Notes: generated by a model from the sequence alone, not told the origin. Shown: positions 46,582 to 60,348, counted from the first letter of the stretch. The stretch: DNA of 64,000 nt from Spodoptera frugiperda (GCF_023101765.2 NC_064237.1:992001-1056000), one strand, 5' to 3'. Numbers and translations are program-made.

Positions 46582-46915
46582 TTATGTCGTCAACATAATT
46601 ATATCAGTTGACGATATTAAATTGATTTTAAAATGATCTTGATTGATAACGACAATTTGGAAAGCTGCGCAGATAGTTTTGAGTACCAGGACGCCATATT
46701 TCAGTGCAGATATTATAAAGGCGTGTAGTTTCCGACCACGTACAATGGGCAGCAGTGAACAGCCGGTAGCCTGGGGCGAGTACATTACCATAAAAAATGC
46801 ACCCACCATCGATCTTGTAGCCCGACCCCGCTGTTTTCAACTTTTGTGCAAACCCACGCAATTTTTTATTGCCCCTACTGTCGTGTCGATCGAGGAAATG
46901 GTGCCATTTTCATAA
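46582..46915 (-). pseudogene. Frameshifted trypsin-like serine protease fragment
   Basis: The minus strand encodes GGCIFYGNVLAPGYRLFTAAHC, ending in TAAHC, the catalytic-histidine motif of S1 (chymotrypsin-fold) proteases preceded by the usual GG.I segment. Downstream the frame is lost; another frame (46582-46809) continues INQDHFKINLISSTDIIML, in which TDIIML resembles the catalytic-aspartate region (NDIALL). A frameshift between the His and Asp segments, no Ser segment, and stops upstream make it a decayed fragment, perhaps one exon of a digestive or venom-like protease copy. The GG-to-His spacing is longer than usual. Confidence 0.5.
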
Positions 46916-49900
46916 AATTTCAATAAAATTCTGATCGACTTAATAATAAACGGATAACGAAGTTTTTTTGTCAAATTACGCATGTTGTATGTTTGTTATT
47001 TAATATTATTTTATTTATGTTTTTTTTTTTATTTATAAGAAAGCATCTAAATGTTCACACACGAGTTATATAAATAAACAAGTAATATTTCATGAACAGT
47101 ACATAAATAAATATTTAATTTAACTCACTAGTTACATCCGAAACACTTATGTCGAAACTACAATAGACATGCCAATGCTCAAATGAATACCAGGAGATAA
47201 TGAATTAGAGAGAGATTCCTCACTAATCTATTTGACTAAGAGCACTCGCTTCATTCAAATATGTGGAGTGTCAACAATCGTAGGACATGGAGTGACGTTC
47301 GATGGCTGTGTCAGTCAATAGGATGAGTTAACAGTTAGCTGCGACCGGCCCTTTGATCTGCACTTAATCAACCCACTTGACTGTTTGATTGTTTGCTTAC
47401 GAGAACTATTGTATTCTCGAAATATCCTTCAGTATCTTTTAAGTAATTAATATTAGAAAATATATTATTCAAGTTGAAAGAAAGGGTTCCTCATTCCATT
47501 TAAAAATATATTATACAGGCAATTGCTTCTTTTTAATTGAAATTGAATAGAAAACTCTAGCACTATGGTAAGATAAATCATTAATTATAGAAATTGACAG
47601 CAACCTTCAATCGTTAATTGAGAGGCGCCGGAAGAAGAATTAGTTACAAGACTAATTACAAGAGCCGATCAACGCAAGAATTATGGGGCACTGTCTGAAT
47701 AACTGGAAAGTTAAAGCAAGTCACGCGAACCGCGGAATCTAGGTTTTACCGGTAACTGCAAAGAACTGACTTACCCTTTTCGTGTTAACCGTTCATAAAC
47801 AACTGATTATCGGAAATTAGGGGTACATAATGATAGCGTATTGTTAGTTTCCAACTTGTTACGTCTACATCTTAACTATTAGTTTGTTTTCATCACGTAT
47901 TTTATCAATCTCCTAAAATCTTTTTCTAAATCCAGCTCTGCTCTTCTCCGTAGATTCCACCTTGATATTTATTTTAGGGAAGAAAAATAAGTATTTCAGG
48001 GATTATACCTAGTCACCATAGCAACGGTTGCCTTAGCTTCGTTTGCCAAATTCTAACTCAGATCGATTGAAATTTCTGGTTCCTATGGGAACTTCTAAGG
48101 CGTTTTATTCGTGGGTGTAGCAAACTTTTCTTGAACTGAATTTTCCATTTTTCCTAATTGTTTAGTGATAGTATGGAGCCGTATAAGTAATATCATTTCA
48201 ATTCTTTACTAGATGGTCCTCAAAACGTAACTAGCGGAAACTGACTGTCAAATTTTCCTTAGCTATTCCTTTGGGTTCTAAAAGGCGTGATATTATGTAA
48301 ATGATAGCATTAATAAAGCTACGGTAATAAGGCACAGTTCTCATTGGGATCGCGTTCTGTCGGAGCCGTGGCGTTTATCAAGTGTCGACAATTCTCAGAA
48401 CCGCCTACCTACGGGGCCAGGTAGCGCCCTAACACACAAAAAATTATAGAGACGTGCGTCGCTGTGTCGATACATCGATAATACACTACATCTATGTATC
48501 TATTATATTTTTACTAATTAACTGTATCTGTCACTGTTAAATCCGCTTCGATGGTGTGAATTATACCGCGATAGACGACCTATCTAGCATCTCGAATAAT
48601 AAGAAAAATCACTGAATGAATTACTAGTTATAAATACTTAACCGCGTAGGATTAGTGTCAAAAAATGTGTGGAGATTTTATCACAACATGATGTAAAAGC
48701 ATAGATATTATATCTACCCAAAACCCGTCTAAAAAGTCAATATTTTAATTCTAAATCGCGCGAAGATCTGTACCTAATCACAATCACATATATTAAGAAA
48801 CCAGTTCCATTTCACATAAAAAATGTCAGGTATCCAGTCGTACTTGTGCGAAGATGCAAAAAAACTTGAATGATCGTAACGAGTTCGATTTTTTCGTATT
48901 CGCATCTCGACTCATCGTAAATCAGAACACTTATCGATAATTAAATCGATGTCCCCTGATGCGATTTTAAATGATATGTTTAAATTCTATAGTGTTTGTG
49001 AAGTTATTCAAGTTTTTAGTAACAAATGTAGTAGAAATTCAGTAGCTGGATCTTTATTTCAATACGTGCTCCTGACCTGGATGAATCCACATCCCGCCAT
49101 CTAGGTATTCATTAAATCTTCATTCTGAGCGGCTGTATTTAGTTCTTACCCGCTATTTCAAATAGACTTCGCCTGTCATTAGCTTGTATTCAAGAGGGAA
49201 TATGCACGTAGAATTCATACGTTATAAAACCTCTAAGCAGGTATTTACCAAGCGTTCGACGTTAAAAGAATTTAACAAAGGGTCATAATTTTGTAAACGC
49301 TAGATTCCAGTCGCAAATGAAATCCATTGTTAGGTCTAACAATATTACAACAGCTACACAGATATCGATAAATTCCTAAAACCTAGTAGCGTACAACACT
49401 AGTTCTCTATTCCCGCTTCCCACCGCTTCGATAAGTTTTTTTTTTTTTCTATAACACGAATAATAAGTATTGAATATTTTTTATTAAGGACTTTGAAGGC
49501 CGCGTTATCGGCCGGTCCTATCCTAACGCGAAGCTTATGAATTTGAATTAAGTTTTTAGTTGAAATTTTGGACACACACCGTACGAAGCTAGCTGGTTAC
49601 TGATCAGCACTGCCTCGTATATGGGTACTGAAGCTATGAAGATTGTTTTTTTTTTAAATCCTCGTGTTTGTTTTTAATCGCTGTTAGCTGCTTGGAATTC
49701 TCTATAGATTATCGATTTCTCTTCAGTATTAATTTATGTTTGGAATAATTTGATTTATTATTCTCGATTATGTTCGATTTTTTTATAAGCATCTGCTACT
49801 ATGTTTTTTTAATTATTATTTTAACACAAAGTCCGCAGTTCTTTCTATTGTAATGTGAAACCACGAACCGCCACTGAAGTGAATTGTGCTCGAGTATCAT

Positions 49901-50310
49901 TAAATGAAAACAATTTAACTCATTTCCGCTATCCAGAATCCGGCAGACGATCAGACAGAATTGTATTGGAATAAGCCGGGCTTCCAGCAGCACAATGTAA
50001 TGAATAATGACGTGGGACAGACAGATTGCTTCATTAGCCAGCCACCGCTACACGGCGCATTAAAAATCGTAAATGTACGGGACACGGTCTGTCTCGGTGC
50101 GGCTGCGCTGATGGGATCACGATAAATGTGGCTCATCTTACTAACTTATTAACGTTTTACAATTATTCATTTTAGGAAAACTGCTCTTCTTGTTTCTATT
50201 TCTTTAATTTGTACCTATGGAAGTTGATTTTCGAACGTTGATGTTGAGTCCTGTGAGCATTGGGTTTGGCCGTTTGGGTTCGTCTTTCGAAGTTTAATAT
50301 TTCAAATTAA
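46916..50310. other. Non-coding DNA, nothing recognised
   Basis: AT-rich, with poly-T runs near 49438 and 49646. No gene or repeat family assigned. Confidence 0.45.
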
Positions 50311-50426
50311 TGCTCGGGTGAGGCGGGATGGAGTGTCAGACTCTTACTGATTAAAAACCACCCCGATCCTTCTCCTGCTTTGTGCCGGAGCCCCGGTAAC
50401 CTTTTACCTTGTCCGCAGCTCCGGAT
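50311..50426 (-). repeat. Dispersed repeat, family C, copy 3
   Basis: The reverse complement contains CCGGAGCTGCGGAC, GGTTACCGGGGCTCCGGCAC, ATCGGGGTGGTTTTTAATCA, GTAAGAGTCTGACACTCCAT and CGCCTCACCCGAGC, matching copies at 13717 and 33196. The 3' tail is truncated. Confidence 0.7.
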
Positions 50427-50519
50427 ATGCTCGAAGCACTAAGTACTTAATATATCTGCTGGATAACAGTTTTTCAAAGACACTGTATTAAAATCGATTA
50501 TTGCAAGTGTAATTTGTGT

Positions 50520-50707
50520 ATTGACTGCACGGTTGGTGCGGTGGCTGGGCGACAGGCAGACGTGCAACGTGTAGCGGGTTCCTGCACGGAGCAACTCTTT
50601 GTGTGTTCCAAAAATTGTTGTTTCGGGTCTGGGTGTCATGTGTATGTGAACTTGTATGTTTGTTACCGCACCTACGACACATGAGAAAATCCTAGTGTGG
50701 GGCAACG
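50520..50707 (+). repeat. tRNA-derived SINE, family B, copy 2
   Basis: It runs from ATTGACTGCACGGTTGGTGC through an A-box-like GGTGCGGTGGCTGG, a damaged B box (GCGGGTTCCTGCACGG, missing bases of GGTTCGATTCC), TTGTTGTTTCGGGTCTGGGT and ACGACACATGAGAAAATCCT to GTGTGGGGCAACG. It is longer at the 3' side than copy 1. Overlapping minus-strand frames here are shadows of the repeat. Confidence 0.7.
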
Positions 50708-51654
50708 TTTACTTAAACAAAAAAGAAATTTAAGTACCTAGCCAGGTATGGTAGCAACAGTAGTAGCAAAATAAATTTCTTTTTACGAGAATATAAAACT
50801 TACACGCCATCAAAGTAGTCGTTTTAGTAAATCAACAAAGCAAATAATTATACAATGATGTGCTTTTTTATTGAAATCGAAATGACTCAGTAGTTACAGA
50901 AGTGGTTAATTGGGTAACTCAGTAGTTTTTGTTCAAATATACTGCAATTGACTTGTTTAAAGTTGAAAATGTAAACTTACACTATTTGCTGACTCGTAGA
51001 GAGGTAAGTTAATATTGTATGGCATGTTTCTGACACCTAACACATACGACATTTTGTAATTATCGTAAATTCAGAGCTAATCATAATTTATGTATTTAAG
51101 ATATACCTGTGTATAAATAAATCTTAAAATGCCATTTTGCCCTTGAACGTTATTGGTATTTATTATTTATTTGCTTAATGTATCAAATGTACCTACCTAT
51201 GTACAAAATGATAGACAATATTTGTTTATTTACCTTGAATATTTCCTGGAAATATATCAGACATGCGGCAAATACCTAAGGCGTTGCAAACAACACATAC
51301 TATTAAAGTGCCGTACAAACGGCAAAAGCAAGGGGAGAGCCCCACCAGATATAATTACGTGAGCGAGTACCAGGGCGGCATAGGCGCGCAGTAGTAGGCA
51401 GGCAGCGTCTGGCAGGAAACCCTAAATAAACACACAATTATGTATAATCCCACTCCACTCTCACTACGCTGAAAAACTACGCAGGGAGGCGGTACCGTCA
51501 GCACACAAACTTTTACTTTTATTACCTTTTATGAACGTAAAATGAAATTTTATTATTTTAACACACTTTCAGGTAACCTTTATTATAATAAAAGAAATTT
51601 CTCGTTAAATTAATTGGATTCTGTGTTTTTAAAATTTTTGTTTTTCTATGCGAT
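50708..51654. other. Non-coding DNA, nothing firm
   Basis: AT-rich. A modestly GC-rich piece at 51361-51420 shows no exon borders I can support. Confidence 0.4.
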
Positions 51655-51772
51655 AAGCTGGTAAACGAGCGGACGGTTCGCCTAATGGTAAGCAATGGAC
51701 ACCCGAAACACCAGTGGTGTTACAAGTGCGTTGCCAGCCTTTTGGGGGTTAGGAATTTGAGGATTGGGAATT
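51655..51772 (-). repeat. Dispersed retroposon, family D, 3' fragment
   Basis: The reverse complement contains AAAGGCTGGCAACGCACTTG, CACTGGTGTTTCGGGTGTCC and CCATTAGGCGAACCGTCCGC TCGTTTACCAG. This is the 3' half of the family at 30103-30412 and 54372-54590. Confidence 0.65.
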
Positions 51773-54162
51773 TGACAACTCACGCAATGAAATACAACAC
51801 AATTCATTAAATATTTACAATTTCATGAGAAATCACAAAAACGTGAGTTGATATTAAAATTTTAATTGCTGGCGCCATCGCCAATCAAGTTTATGTCCGA
51901 AAAATAACGTTTCAACTGCAGCACTAAACTTTTGGCAACATAAAGCACTTTACTTTAAAATCAAAGTGTTCAATTAAATTAGTATAACTTAATGATCCTT
52001 GGCCAAAACCTAGTTGGTAAAAAGCCAACAGACTTTATTTGACAATTCTCTGATTTCCCTGTAGATAGTTCACAAGCATTATTCTGACGATACACCGGGA
52101 GACATAAAATTCAGGAGTTATGTTCTCATTAGTAAATTAAAACGTAAACTTATCTGCTAGCCATACCCTCAGTAGCGTAGCGACGTAGGTAGGTATTCGA
52201 ATTATAGCGTAGCGAGGGACTTTCGCTCGTGTCTCGCCGGTGCTTAGCTATAGGTACCAAGTACAAGGCTCGCAGATAACTATAGAAGTACCTATAGAGC
52301 CATACTACGTCTTAACATTTCGGAAAACTGTTTTATGAAAGTTATGTAGCTCATATAACTCGGAAAATAGTTTCATAACTACTATGTATTAACTTTTGTA
52401 TTAAAATTTTTAATGCTAAGGCCTGTTTGAAATAGTTAAACTAAAAACAGAACACTTTGGCATTTTAAGCTCTTTTAGTACTCGAAGAGTAAGCAGTGGT
52501 GCACATACACAACAGATGGTCCTAAATATCACCAAGTTTTGTCTCTTCTGCTGCTTTTCTCTGTAGTCGCGTTACTAACCACTCAACCAATGAGTCATTT
52601 AAATAATGATAACTTTCCAAGAATTACTAGGCAAGCATGTTTCGGAAGCGCCAGGCGAACTCCTTAATCATCGTAATGATGATTGATGAGATATGCTCAG
52701 TGCGCAGGGGCTGTATGTAGTAAATGCTGAAATATCAAAAAGTGTGTGATTCATACAAATACGTAAAAGTTTCATGATAAAACTGTATGTTCGGAAAGGC
52801 TTTCATTAACCATTGAAATCCAATGCAGTATCGAGTAACTCGTGTCGCCATTGGAACTTTCTGTCTCGGTTTAATTATAAGCTTGCAAGCTGATATTTTC
52901 GTTAATGCGAGCAGACAAGGAGTAAATATTCATGGAGGACTAAGTTCACTCGTAACTCTTAACCAACTTTGACACTTTTCAGGATGTCATAAGCATTTAT
53001 GGTTAACAGTTATCTGTTATTTATAATCTGTAGGAACATTACCTACGCTTTCCGCAGAAAACATAATATATTCCATAATTATATTGCTTTTTTATAACTT
53101 ACCATTGCCGTGAAAAGGTTTACAGTCCACTACGGATGTCTGTAGACCAGAAGCGACAGGCAATGCTTTGCAGATCCTGTAAATACCTATTTCCTCCTAT
53201 TAAATATCGTATGCTGTAGTCTCTTTATATATATAAAAATCTATGTATTTTGCAATTCATTTGTGTTGAAAGACTGTCTTACTTTTGTCATCACTTTTTT
53301 AGTTTTCAATTTCAATCTTGGCCTCTCCATTTTCATTACTCATGGCGTAGTGGAAATTTGTGGTATATTCCGATATGAGAGCGGCGATCTCGAGTGTCAC
53401 GCGTTCGGCTCCATACTATGCTATATGTTATACTGCGATAGTATCACTGTATCACTGGCCCCGCACTATGTTATGGAACGGTTTACGACAGTTATCAATT
53501 AGGGCTGCGGTCTTTTTCAAAATTGTGTTCCGTTGTTTGTGTGTGTTGTTTTTTTGGATAGATGTCGATATGGCAGTTCCGATTCAGAACAATTGCAATG
53601 CCAATACAATAAATAAAGCGATGTCACCCTAAAAGTACAGTACAGTTTAGTTGATTTTTATTGATTTTTTAAACCAGATTATAACTTGATTACGCCTATA
53701 AATAATAATTGTAGCTAAATATAAAAAGTTTAAGAACTTCGTGATATTTAATTTTTTCGAGTTTCCGAATCTCGAAAAAACTAATAAACATGGTAAATGT
53801 AAGTAAGTGTAAATGTTAGTGACCATATAGAAAGTTATTATTCTTTTAACTTTACCTAAATATTTGGGAAATAAAAAGGCGAGATAAATAAACTGAATAC
53901 AATGAGTTTTGATCTCTGATTTCCATTCGCTACGAAACTCAATATAAGACATCAGAAAATTGTAGGTCAGCTTATCAGGGAGACATGAAAGCGAAGAGAT
54001 TAATCACCAATCTTAGAGAACAGTGTGTTATCAGTAATAGTATATTTAAATTGTTTTCGTAATACAATAAATAGTGGCAGCACGTGGACAGCCCTGATAA
54101 CTGTTATCACGAGTTCCGGGAAAGCGATAAATAAATATTATTGTTAGTTACTTAACCGGCGG
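51773..54162. other. Non-coding DNA, nothing firm
   Basis: AT-rich. Frames at 53263-53502 and 53360-53632 overlap each other and are of chance length. Confidence 0.4.
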
Positions 54163-54185
54163 GTGAGTGTGTGAGTGTGTGAGTG
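54163..54185. repeat. GTGAGTGT microsatellite
   Basis: GTGAGTGT is repeated almost three times. Confidence 0.7.
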
Positions 54186-54371
54186 CGGAGTGCATACCCG
54201 TGAAATATTCACTTTAGCTATTTGCTGTGTAATGTTATAAATGAGAAGGTAATAAATGTTAGGTAATTAGGGATATTGTAGTTTTCTATAATATAGGTAG
54301 GTAAGGTACGATAGTGTTCTTTTGTCCTCATCTGCTTCATTGATCATTAACAAGCGACTCGAGATCATCAT

Positions 54372-54590
54372 AGAAAACCGACGTGAAACAACGCTTGCGT
54401 TGTGTGAGTGAGGTTACCGGAGGCCAAATTAACCCCCTTTCCAATCCCCGATTCCCCAACAACACTTAAATTCCTAACCCCAAAAGGCCTGCACTTGTAA
54501 CACCTCTGGTGTTTCGGGAGTCCATGGGCGGCGGTGATTTTTTACCACCAGGTGATGCGTCTGCTCATTTACCGGTTTATACCATTTGTA
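54372..54590 (+). repeat. Dispersed retroposon, family D, copy 2
   Basis: Starts GAAAACCGACGTGAAACAAC GCTTGCGTT, then GGTTACCGGAGGCCAAATTA, a C/T-rich middle, GGTGTTTCGGGAGTCCATGG and CCACCAGGTGATGCGTCTGC. It lacks the 5' GTGTGGGAGAGCC part of the copy at 30103. Confidence 0.65.
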
Positions 54591-56502
54591 ATTACATAAT
54601 CCGAAACACCTAGTAAAGTTAAGCCATTTGAACTATATCTAGGACCTAGGACCTATAGAATTTAGCTCAATTTATCACCTCTTCTTACTCATGAAATTGT
54701 TGTTAAGCTTCTGAAGAATGCAAAGTTAAGAATTAAAAAAAAATAGTTCGTTGGTCTAATATAAGATACCTACTAGGTAAATATCTGACATGTAAAAAGT
54801 AATATTGAAACTAAATCCTCAAATATTACTCTCCTACACCTTTTGACTGCGAACTTTGAAGGACATTGATAAGTGACTCCGGATCCAGGTATCACACCCG
54901 GATTTATACTATTTTTAGAAAGGTTTCCGTTTCTTGATGATATTAGTGTCTTTATTTTATTAATCTTTTGGACTGGTTTTATTACTGTGAGTGTACTTCA
55001 TGAATTAAACTAGATTAGTCACCGATATGCGTGATATGTTTTGTTTCTAAGTATCTACTTTCGATGAGGTATAATACCCTGGTACTTTGTCTTTCAACTC
55101 TTCGATCGTTTTGCTTTAGAACAAAACCAATAACTATAATAAATACAAGGTTCACTTTACTGCGGTACAATTTTCCGACATTAACTCTACGAATTTCCCC
55201 CAAAATTCCGAATTTCCTTATCACCTTTATAACTTGCCAATAAACATAGGCATACCAAAATAGAAAAATATCTAAGGATTGAATATTAACCAATTTTCCT
55301 CATTCCCGATCCCAACAATAATTGGAGTTAAATTAATAATTATTGTTACAAATTTTAGCACAGGTACTTTCCTCATTTCCTATAATAATTAAAACAATTT
55401 ATTAATACACCTGTATCATATACATACAGTACACTTTGGAAGCAACACGCGACACTTTGGAAGTTAAGAAATACTTCTGAAGTAGGTATTCGTAAAGTCT
55501 ACTTTGTTGACTTAAACCCAAGTTGCTGAGTCACGCTCGTAAATACCGTTAATGGTGAACTGTAACTTTTCTCCTCGAGTGCAGTTAAAATGTTTGTGGG
55601 TGCCAGACAATGAGTAGTTACCGTGACTGGTACAAATCTCGTTCTATATGAGAGGCTGGAGGATTTCAAATCAATGTTTGCTTCCTTGCGTCATCATCTT
55701 CAGATTTACCTCTAGATTGTACGAGGACGTGAGCTTCGCTTTATTTACTTGCGCAAATACTACTTGCATCCTCGTCGCATTTGGAATCAGTAGTCCAATT
55801 CTGTTCATCTAAGTTTCTTAAAAATATAAATATAAACTTAAGCTGATCAACATCCACATGCATATTCACGCATTTCCGAGCGAAATTGGCACGAAAAAGT
55901 ATCGAATCTTCGAAATTGATACCAAGCTTCTCAAGTCGGTATTCCATTTTGGAAATTAGCTGTACCTATTTTATTAGATAATAATAGGTACGTTTCGCAA
56001 ACATTTCATAAAAATACACAATTAACGAATAGTAGTAATAAATACGCCAGCAGTGTGTAACTACCACGCCGCGGAGGCACCCCGGCTATAATCAAGTAAT
56101 TATATTTAATTGACGCTAAGCAAAGTGTGAATTAACCAATTGAGGTTAAACGCCATCACAATTGGGAGTGCGACTGGTCTGTCATGATGATACTGAGCAC
56201 GTCATCCCTATTGTGACGTGAGAGATTGAATCGTCAACAGATCCGGCACTGACGTTTGTTTCAAATGGACAAATTGGGAAATGTTAGAATTGGTTCGGCG
56301 ATTGGATTTGATGGTTACGGTTAAGTAGCACTGTTACACTATTGATTGTTTGTTTCATTTGTTTGTAATGATTAACTGCCGATCTCAATCAAATAGCTTT
56401 AGATTAAGATAAATTTTTGACATTAGTTCTATAGAGTTTCTGTCAAAAATGAAGATAGATCCAAAGATTTTGGACTAAGATCGGTTATTCAAATTGGCAG
56501 TT
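54591..56502. other. Non-coding DNA, nothing recognised
   Basis: AT-rich with chance-length frames only. Confidence 0.45.
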
Positions 56503-56514
56503 GTTAAGGAAATA
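56503..56514. repeat. SINE target-site duplication, left
   Basis: GTTAAGGAAATA, repeated exactly at 56797-56808 on the other side of the SINE. Confidence 0.85.
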
Positions 56515-56796
56515 CTGACTGCCTCGTTAGCCGAATGGTTGCAAGTGTGCCGGGCAAGGGGTCTCGGGTTCAATTCTCGGGTCGGACGAAGTACTACTGG
56601 GATTTTTTCAGATTTTCGAAAATTTCTCAGTAGTAGTGGTGGAAATTTGTCCGGTATATACGGCAATAGGCTCACCAGCTATTACATAGGACTTACAACA
56701 TAAAATGTGAAAAGTGGGTGTACATTGTACAGTGACATTACGTGCCATAATGTGCACCTCTGCCTACCCCTTCGGAGATAAAAAGGCGTGACGATA
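56515..56796 (+). mobile_element. Full-length tRNA-derived SINE, family A
   Basis: The 282-bp insert is bounded by an exact 12-bp duplication, the signature of LINE-driven retroposition. Its head is tRNA-like: TGCCTCGTTAGCCGAATGG with the A box at 56527-56538, and GGGTTCAATTCTCGGGTCGG with the B box at 56567-56577. The body carries TCGAAAATTTCTCAGTAGTA, TACGGCAATAGGCTCACCAG and CTCTGCCTACCCCTTCGGAG, and ends AAAAAGGCGTGACGATA. A headless relative lies at 36999-37209. There is no simple A-tail, so its partner LINE may recognise the body's 3' end. Confidence 0.85.
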
Positions 56797-56808
56797 GTTA
56801 AGGAAATA
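56797..56808. repeat. SINE target-site duplication, right
   Basis: Exact copy of 56503-56514. Confidence 0.85.
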
Positions 56809-59800
56809 AAGATAATCTTTGTCATTTTATTTTCCATAACAGACACTGTTTTAAAATTCTGAAATCTACATTTATGATTATTTTCACTCATTCTTAAATT
56901 CTTAAATAACAAAATCAATCTTTAGTACCAGAGCCACATAACCTAAGGGATATGCACCATAGATCAGCTATCCAACAAAAGATTACACTGAACGATGACG
57001 CTGCACGTCTTAAGAGGAATCGTGTTTAGAATTTAAAACGAACTTAGTTCAGATAAGTGGTGAATAGAGGAAAGACAAGAGGATAAAACATTGGTTTGCT
57101 TTGAAAGATCACGTCTCGATATATGAGAGGTTATTGTAAGACTCAGTCTGTCATTCAGTCCTGGCTGTGATGTAAACACTACGTATTAATAATTCATACA
57201 ACTTGATTGAGCTTGACAACAGTATCTACGCCTACTGATTCTGTATTCCTAGTCTTTGTTTCAAACTCATCGTAAATCTTGGATTCTCTACGATGTTTCG
57301 TGTCGTATTCACTTTCTTTGTATAGAATGGTCAACCCAAGATTGAATGCTTACATATTTAAGTACGTAAATGGGACCTAGATAGGTTCCCACAACCGTTT
57401 CTAGCTAAACCGGTCCTCTTTTCGGACGTGCCCTGCAATAAAATAATTGATGTTAGAAGTCACAAACACAATAAACACTACAATAATATTTTCTAAGTAT
57501 AAGAAATAAACAAATAAATAATCTCCGCATGGACAGGGGTGCCGGGGTCGATGCCAGGGGTAGCATAGCAACCCCGGAGGGACATGCCGGCAATTTGTGT
57601 TGCCGCATTAATCGATATTCGAATTTATGATATTTAATAAAAAGCTTTTATGAGTTTCTGTGACCCTAGTACTAATAACATCGTTCACTCTATCGAAGGA
57701 GATTAATAATTTTATTAAATTAACACCATATTTTACTTTATAGGATTTTCTCAGATTTCGTATATCGTTGCGATTTTACCAAAAGAAAATACTAAAGGAC
57801 TTTAAAACTAAAAGTCCGCTCTCCCGGTGCTCATCGTCTCGACAAATTGCATGTAACGTAGCTCGTAGTCTCAAAAGTAAACTTAAAAAGTTTGTTCTGT
57901 GCGCTCGGCTGTTTCCTCACATATTTGAGAACTAACAAAGCTTTTATAATCCCGTGATAAGGCGACTACCTCGACATTGGATGGCGCCTGATATTAAAGC
58001 TACGTGTGGCGCTAATGTTTATTAAAACTCACTCCTTATTTACACAAACATACCTACATATTACTACAAATCAAGGAGATCGTGATCGTGATGAAAGAAC
58101 ACAACAAAAATATAAAACTACTCTGTTATTATATGTAGAATGCACCTAACATTAATCCATTAATGCCTGTCATAGTGTTACATGCGTAGCTGCGTATGCA
58201 GATGTATTTGACAGCGACAGTAATTCGGTTGAATCATTTAGTCGGCATACGTGACAAAATATATGCATACCTAGTACTTCGGTATCTCTGCCGCAAGCCA
58301 CCCAGGTTACATTACGAAGCTTACGGTTTATAAACAACATACGTACGCAGACATAACTTCAACTTTGGTCAGGTTACATTAGCCATAACGTTATAGGTGG
58401 CCGAAATGTTTCATACAGTTCATTACACGCTTTACAAGGCTTATACTGGTGCATAGATTAGACTGTTATCATAGTTAGTAAATATTAGCGAAAATCTAGA
58501 TTAGGTTGAACAAAAAGTAAATCAGTCTGTGGTTGTGAATAAGCTTCTAATTAGCGATACATATCGACAGATTACAGTCTCCTTTGGTCAAGTTACACTA
58601 CTGTTTAGATACAAAAATTGTTTACATTAGCAATCGCTCAAATATCACCAATATCAGCAGCCGTCCAAACAGTTTCTCTTTACCGTCAAAGCGACGCTCT
58701 CTGCACAAAGTGCGGAAAGGACTTATCGTTTACGTCAATTGAAAATAGAAGCTAACGGTAGAAAATCCTACCTTTAAACGATACATTTTTATCCATTTCT
58801 CTGGTAACTGTAGCTTTTAACTCGTGAAATTATGTGCTATTCCTTTGCAAAGTCCCAGTTTTGTTGGGCCTGTAGTGTGAGCACTACGGCCCTATGTAAT
58901 AAGGGCACATTCCACGGATTTCGCCCGCGTAGCTGGCTGCCGGGTGTAATTAAAATGAGTTCGCTTTATGCTTGTCCCTCGGCAAGTGTGTAATGGAACC
59001 GCGTTTATTACGGGACTCGTCGGGCTCTGATTTTTGCACAACGGAGTAAAGGAACTCACATTTCCTAGTGTTCACTGTAATTTTATTCCGAATAATAATA
59101 TGTTTAAAAATGCCTTCGTTTATGTAGTTGTTTAACATTTCTATGGTTTAAAAGTTAACGTACCGTTAATCCACACAGCCTCCAACATTTTACATTTTGG
59201 TCTACGAACTCTTTTGTTAAAGTTCTACCTCACCTCTGAATCATGAGTTATAAACAAACCAAATCCATTTCTCGTATAAGGCGAAAGGCAAATAAATCTC
59301 CTTCAAATTCATGGCAACAGCAGCAGCTGGCGACTAATCCAATATTGTGTGAGCGGAGACAAGTTCTTTGTCGCAGTAGAATGGGTATTTGAACATTTAC
59401 GAGCCACTCCGACCTGAGCCGTTAGACCTCACGCATTCACCTTCCATCCTCTGGTCACCGTTTATGAGACCCTATTGTCTAGCCCTATTGTTTTCTTCCA
59501 CAGAAACATGAGTTACTGTATGCGTACAGCGTGTTTTATTACCAGTCCTCCGATATTAATTTGTCTTGCATCTTCTTGAGTTATGGCGTCCACAGGTGTG
59601 AGATGCATATAAATTCTTGCAATTAAAACATGATCAAGTGACATCATCTTCCCACTGTGATGACAGGAACGATAAATAAATTGTTATTGAAACAATATAA
59701 TAAGCTTTTATGTGAGGTTTATGGATACGCGTGGCGTTTCGTCATAATTCATTAGTGCATAAACCCACACACTCGATAACATCACGAGATCGATCGCGTG

Positions 59801-60348
59801 GAGATCTCGCGATAGCTGATCGCGCGATACTGAATACACGGCGCTGCTAAATAATAACTAGACGGTGTTTTGAAACATTAATTGTGTACATATGACGGCA
59901 ATTATTTCTAATATTATATTCATTAATGTAAAGTAACAATATTCTCGTGATTTCAATTTAAAATCTCCTGTGGCTTTAAAGCATACGATACGTAAACCCT
60001 GGCGCGATCAATCAAAGTGACTGCTATCAAGATCTGAACGCGGTCAGTTGTTGGATGCTTATCGGTTTAACAGACAGTCCCTCGGATTGCTTTTTAAAAG
60101 TTATTGAGAGGTTTTTGGTTGGAATTAGGGGATTTTTGTGAACAATATTTTTACTTAAATATCGGCAGTTATTACGTGTGAATGTTTTTAATAAAATATA
60201 TGTAAACTAATTAGATTGACACCGCAAAAGCTATGCTTAGCTACCGATTCCTTTCAATTTCATGTTTTATAAATTAGGTATAGGTATTATTTATTGCATC
60301 CGCGCGCATTGAAATACGATTTCGTACCAAAAAATGGTCTGTGATTAT
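56809..60348. other. Non-coding DNA, nothing firm
   Basis: AT-rich. A GC-rich patch at 57535-57600 (GTGCCGGGGTCGATGCCAGG) and nested CG-rich palindromes at 59783-59828 (CGAGATC/GATCTCG; ATCGCG/CGCGAT) are the only structured spots. No gene was identified. Confidence 0.4.

Noticed and set aside
53225..53245. TCTCTTTATATATATAAAAA as a second Helitron-like start
   Set aside because: No matching core, hairpin or CTAG end follows.
56560..56590. tRNA gene suggested by a good B box
   Set aside because: The head belongs to a SINE with a 282-bp body and target duplication; the cloverleaf was not restored as a functional tRNA.
59783..59828. Nested CG-rich palindromes as an origin or regulatory hub
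   Set aside because: Short 6-7 bp stems in a small CG-rich patch; no further support.
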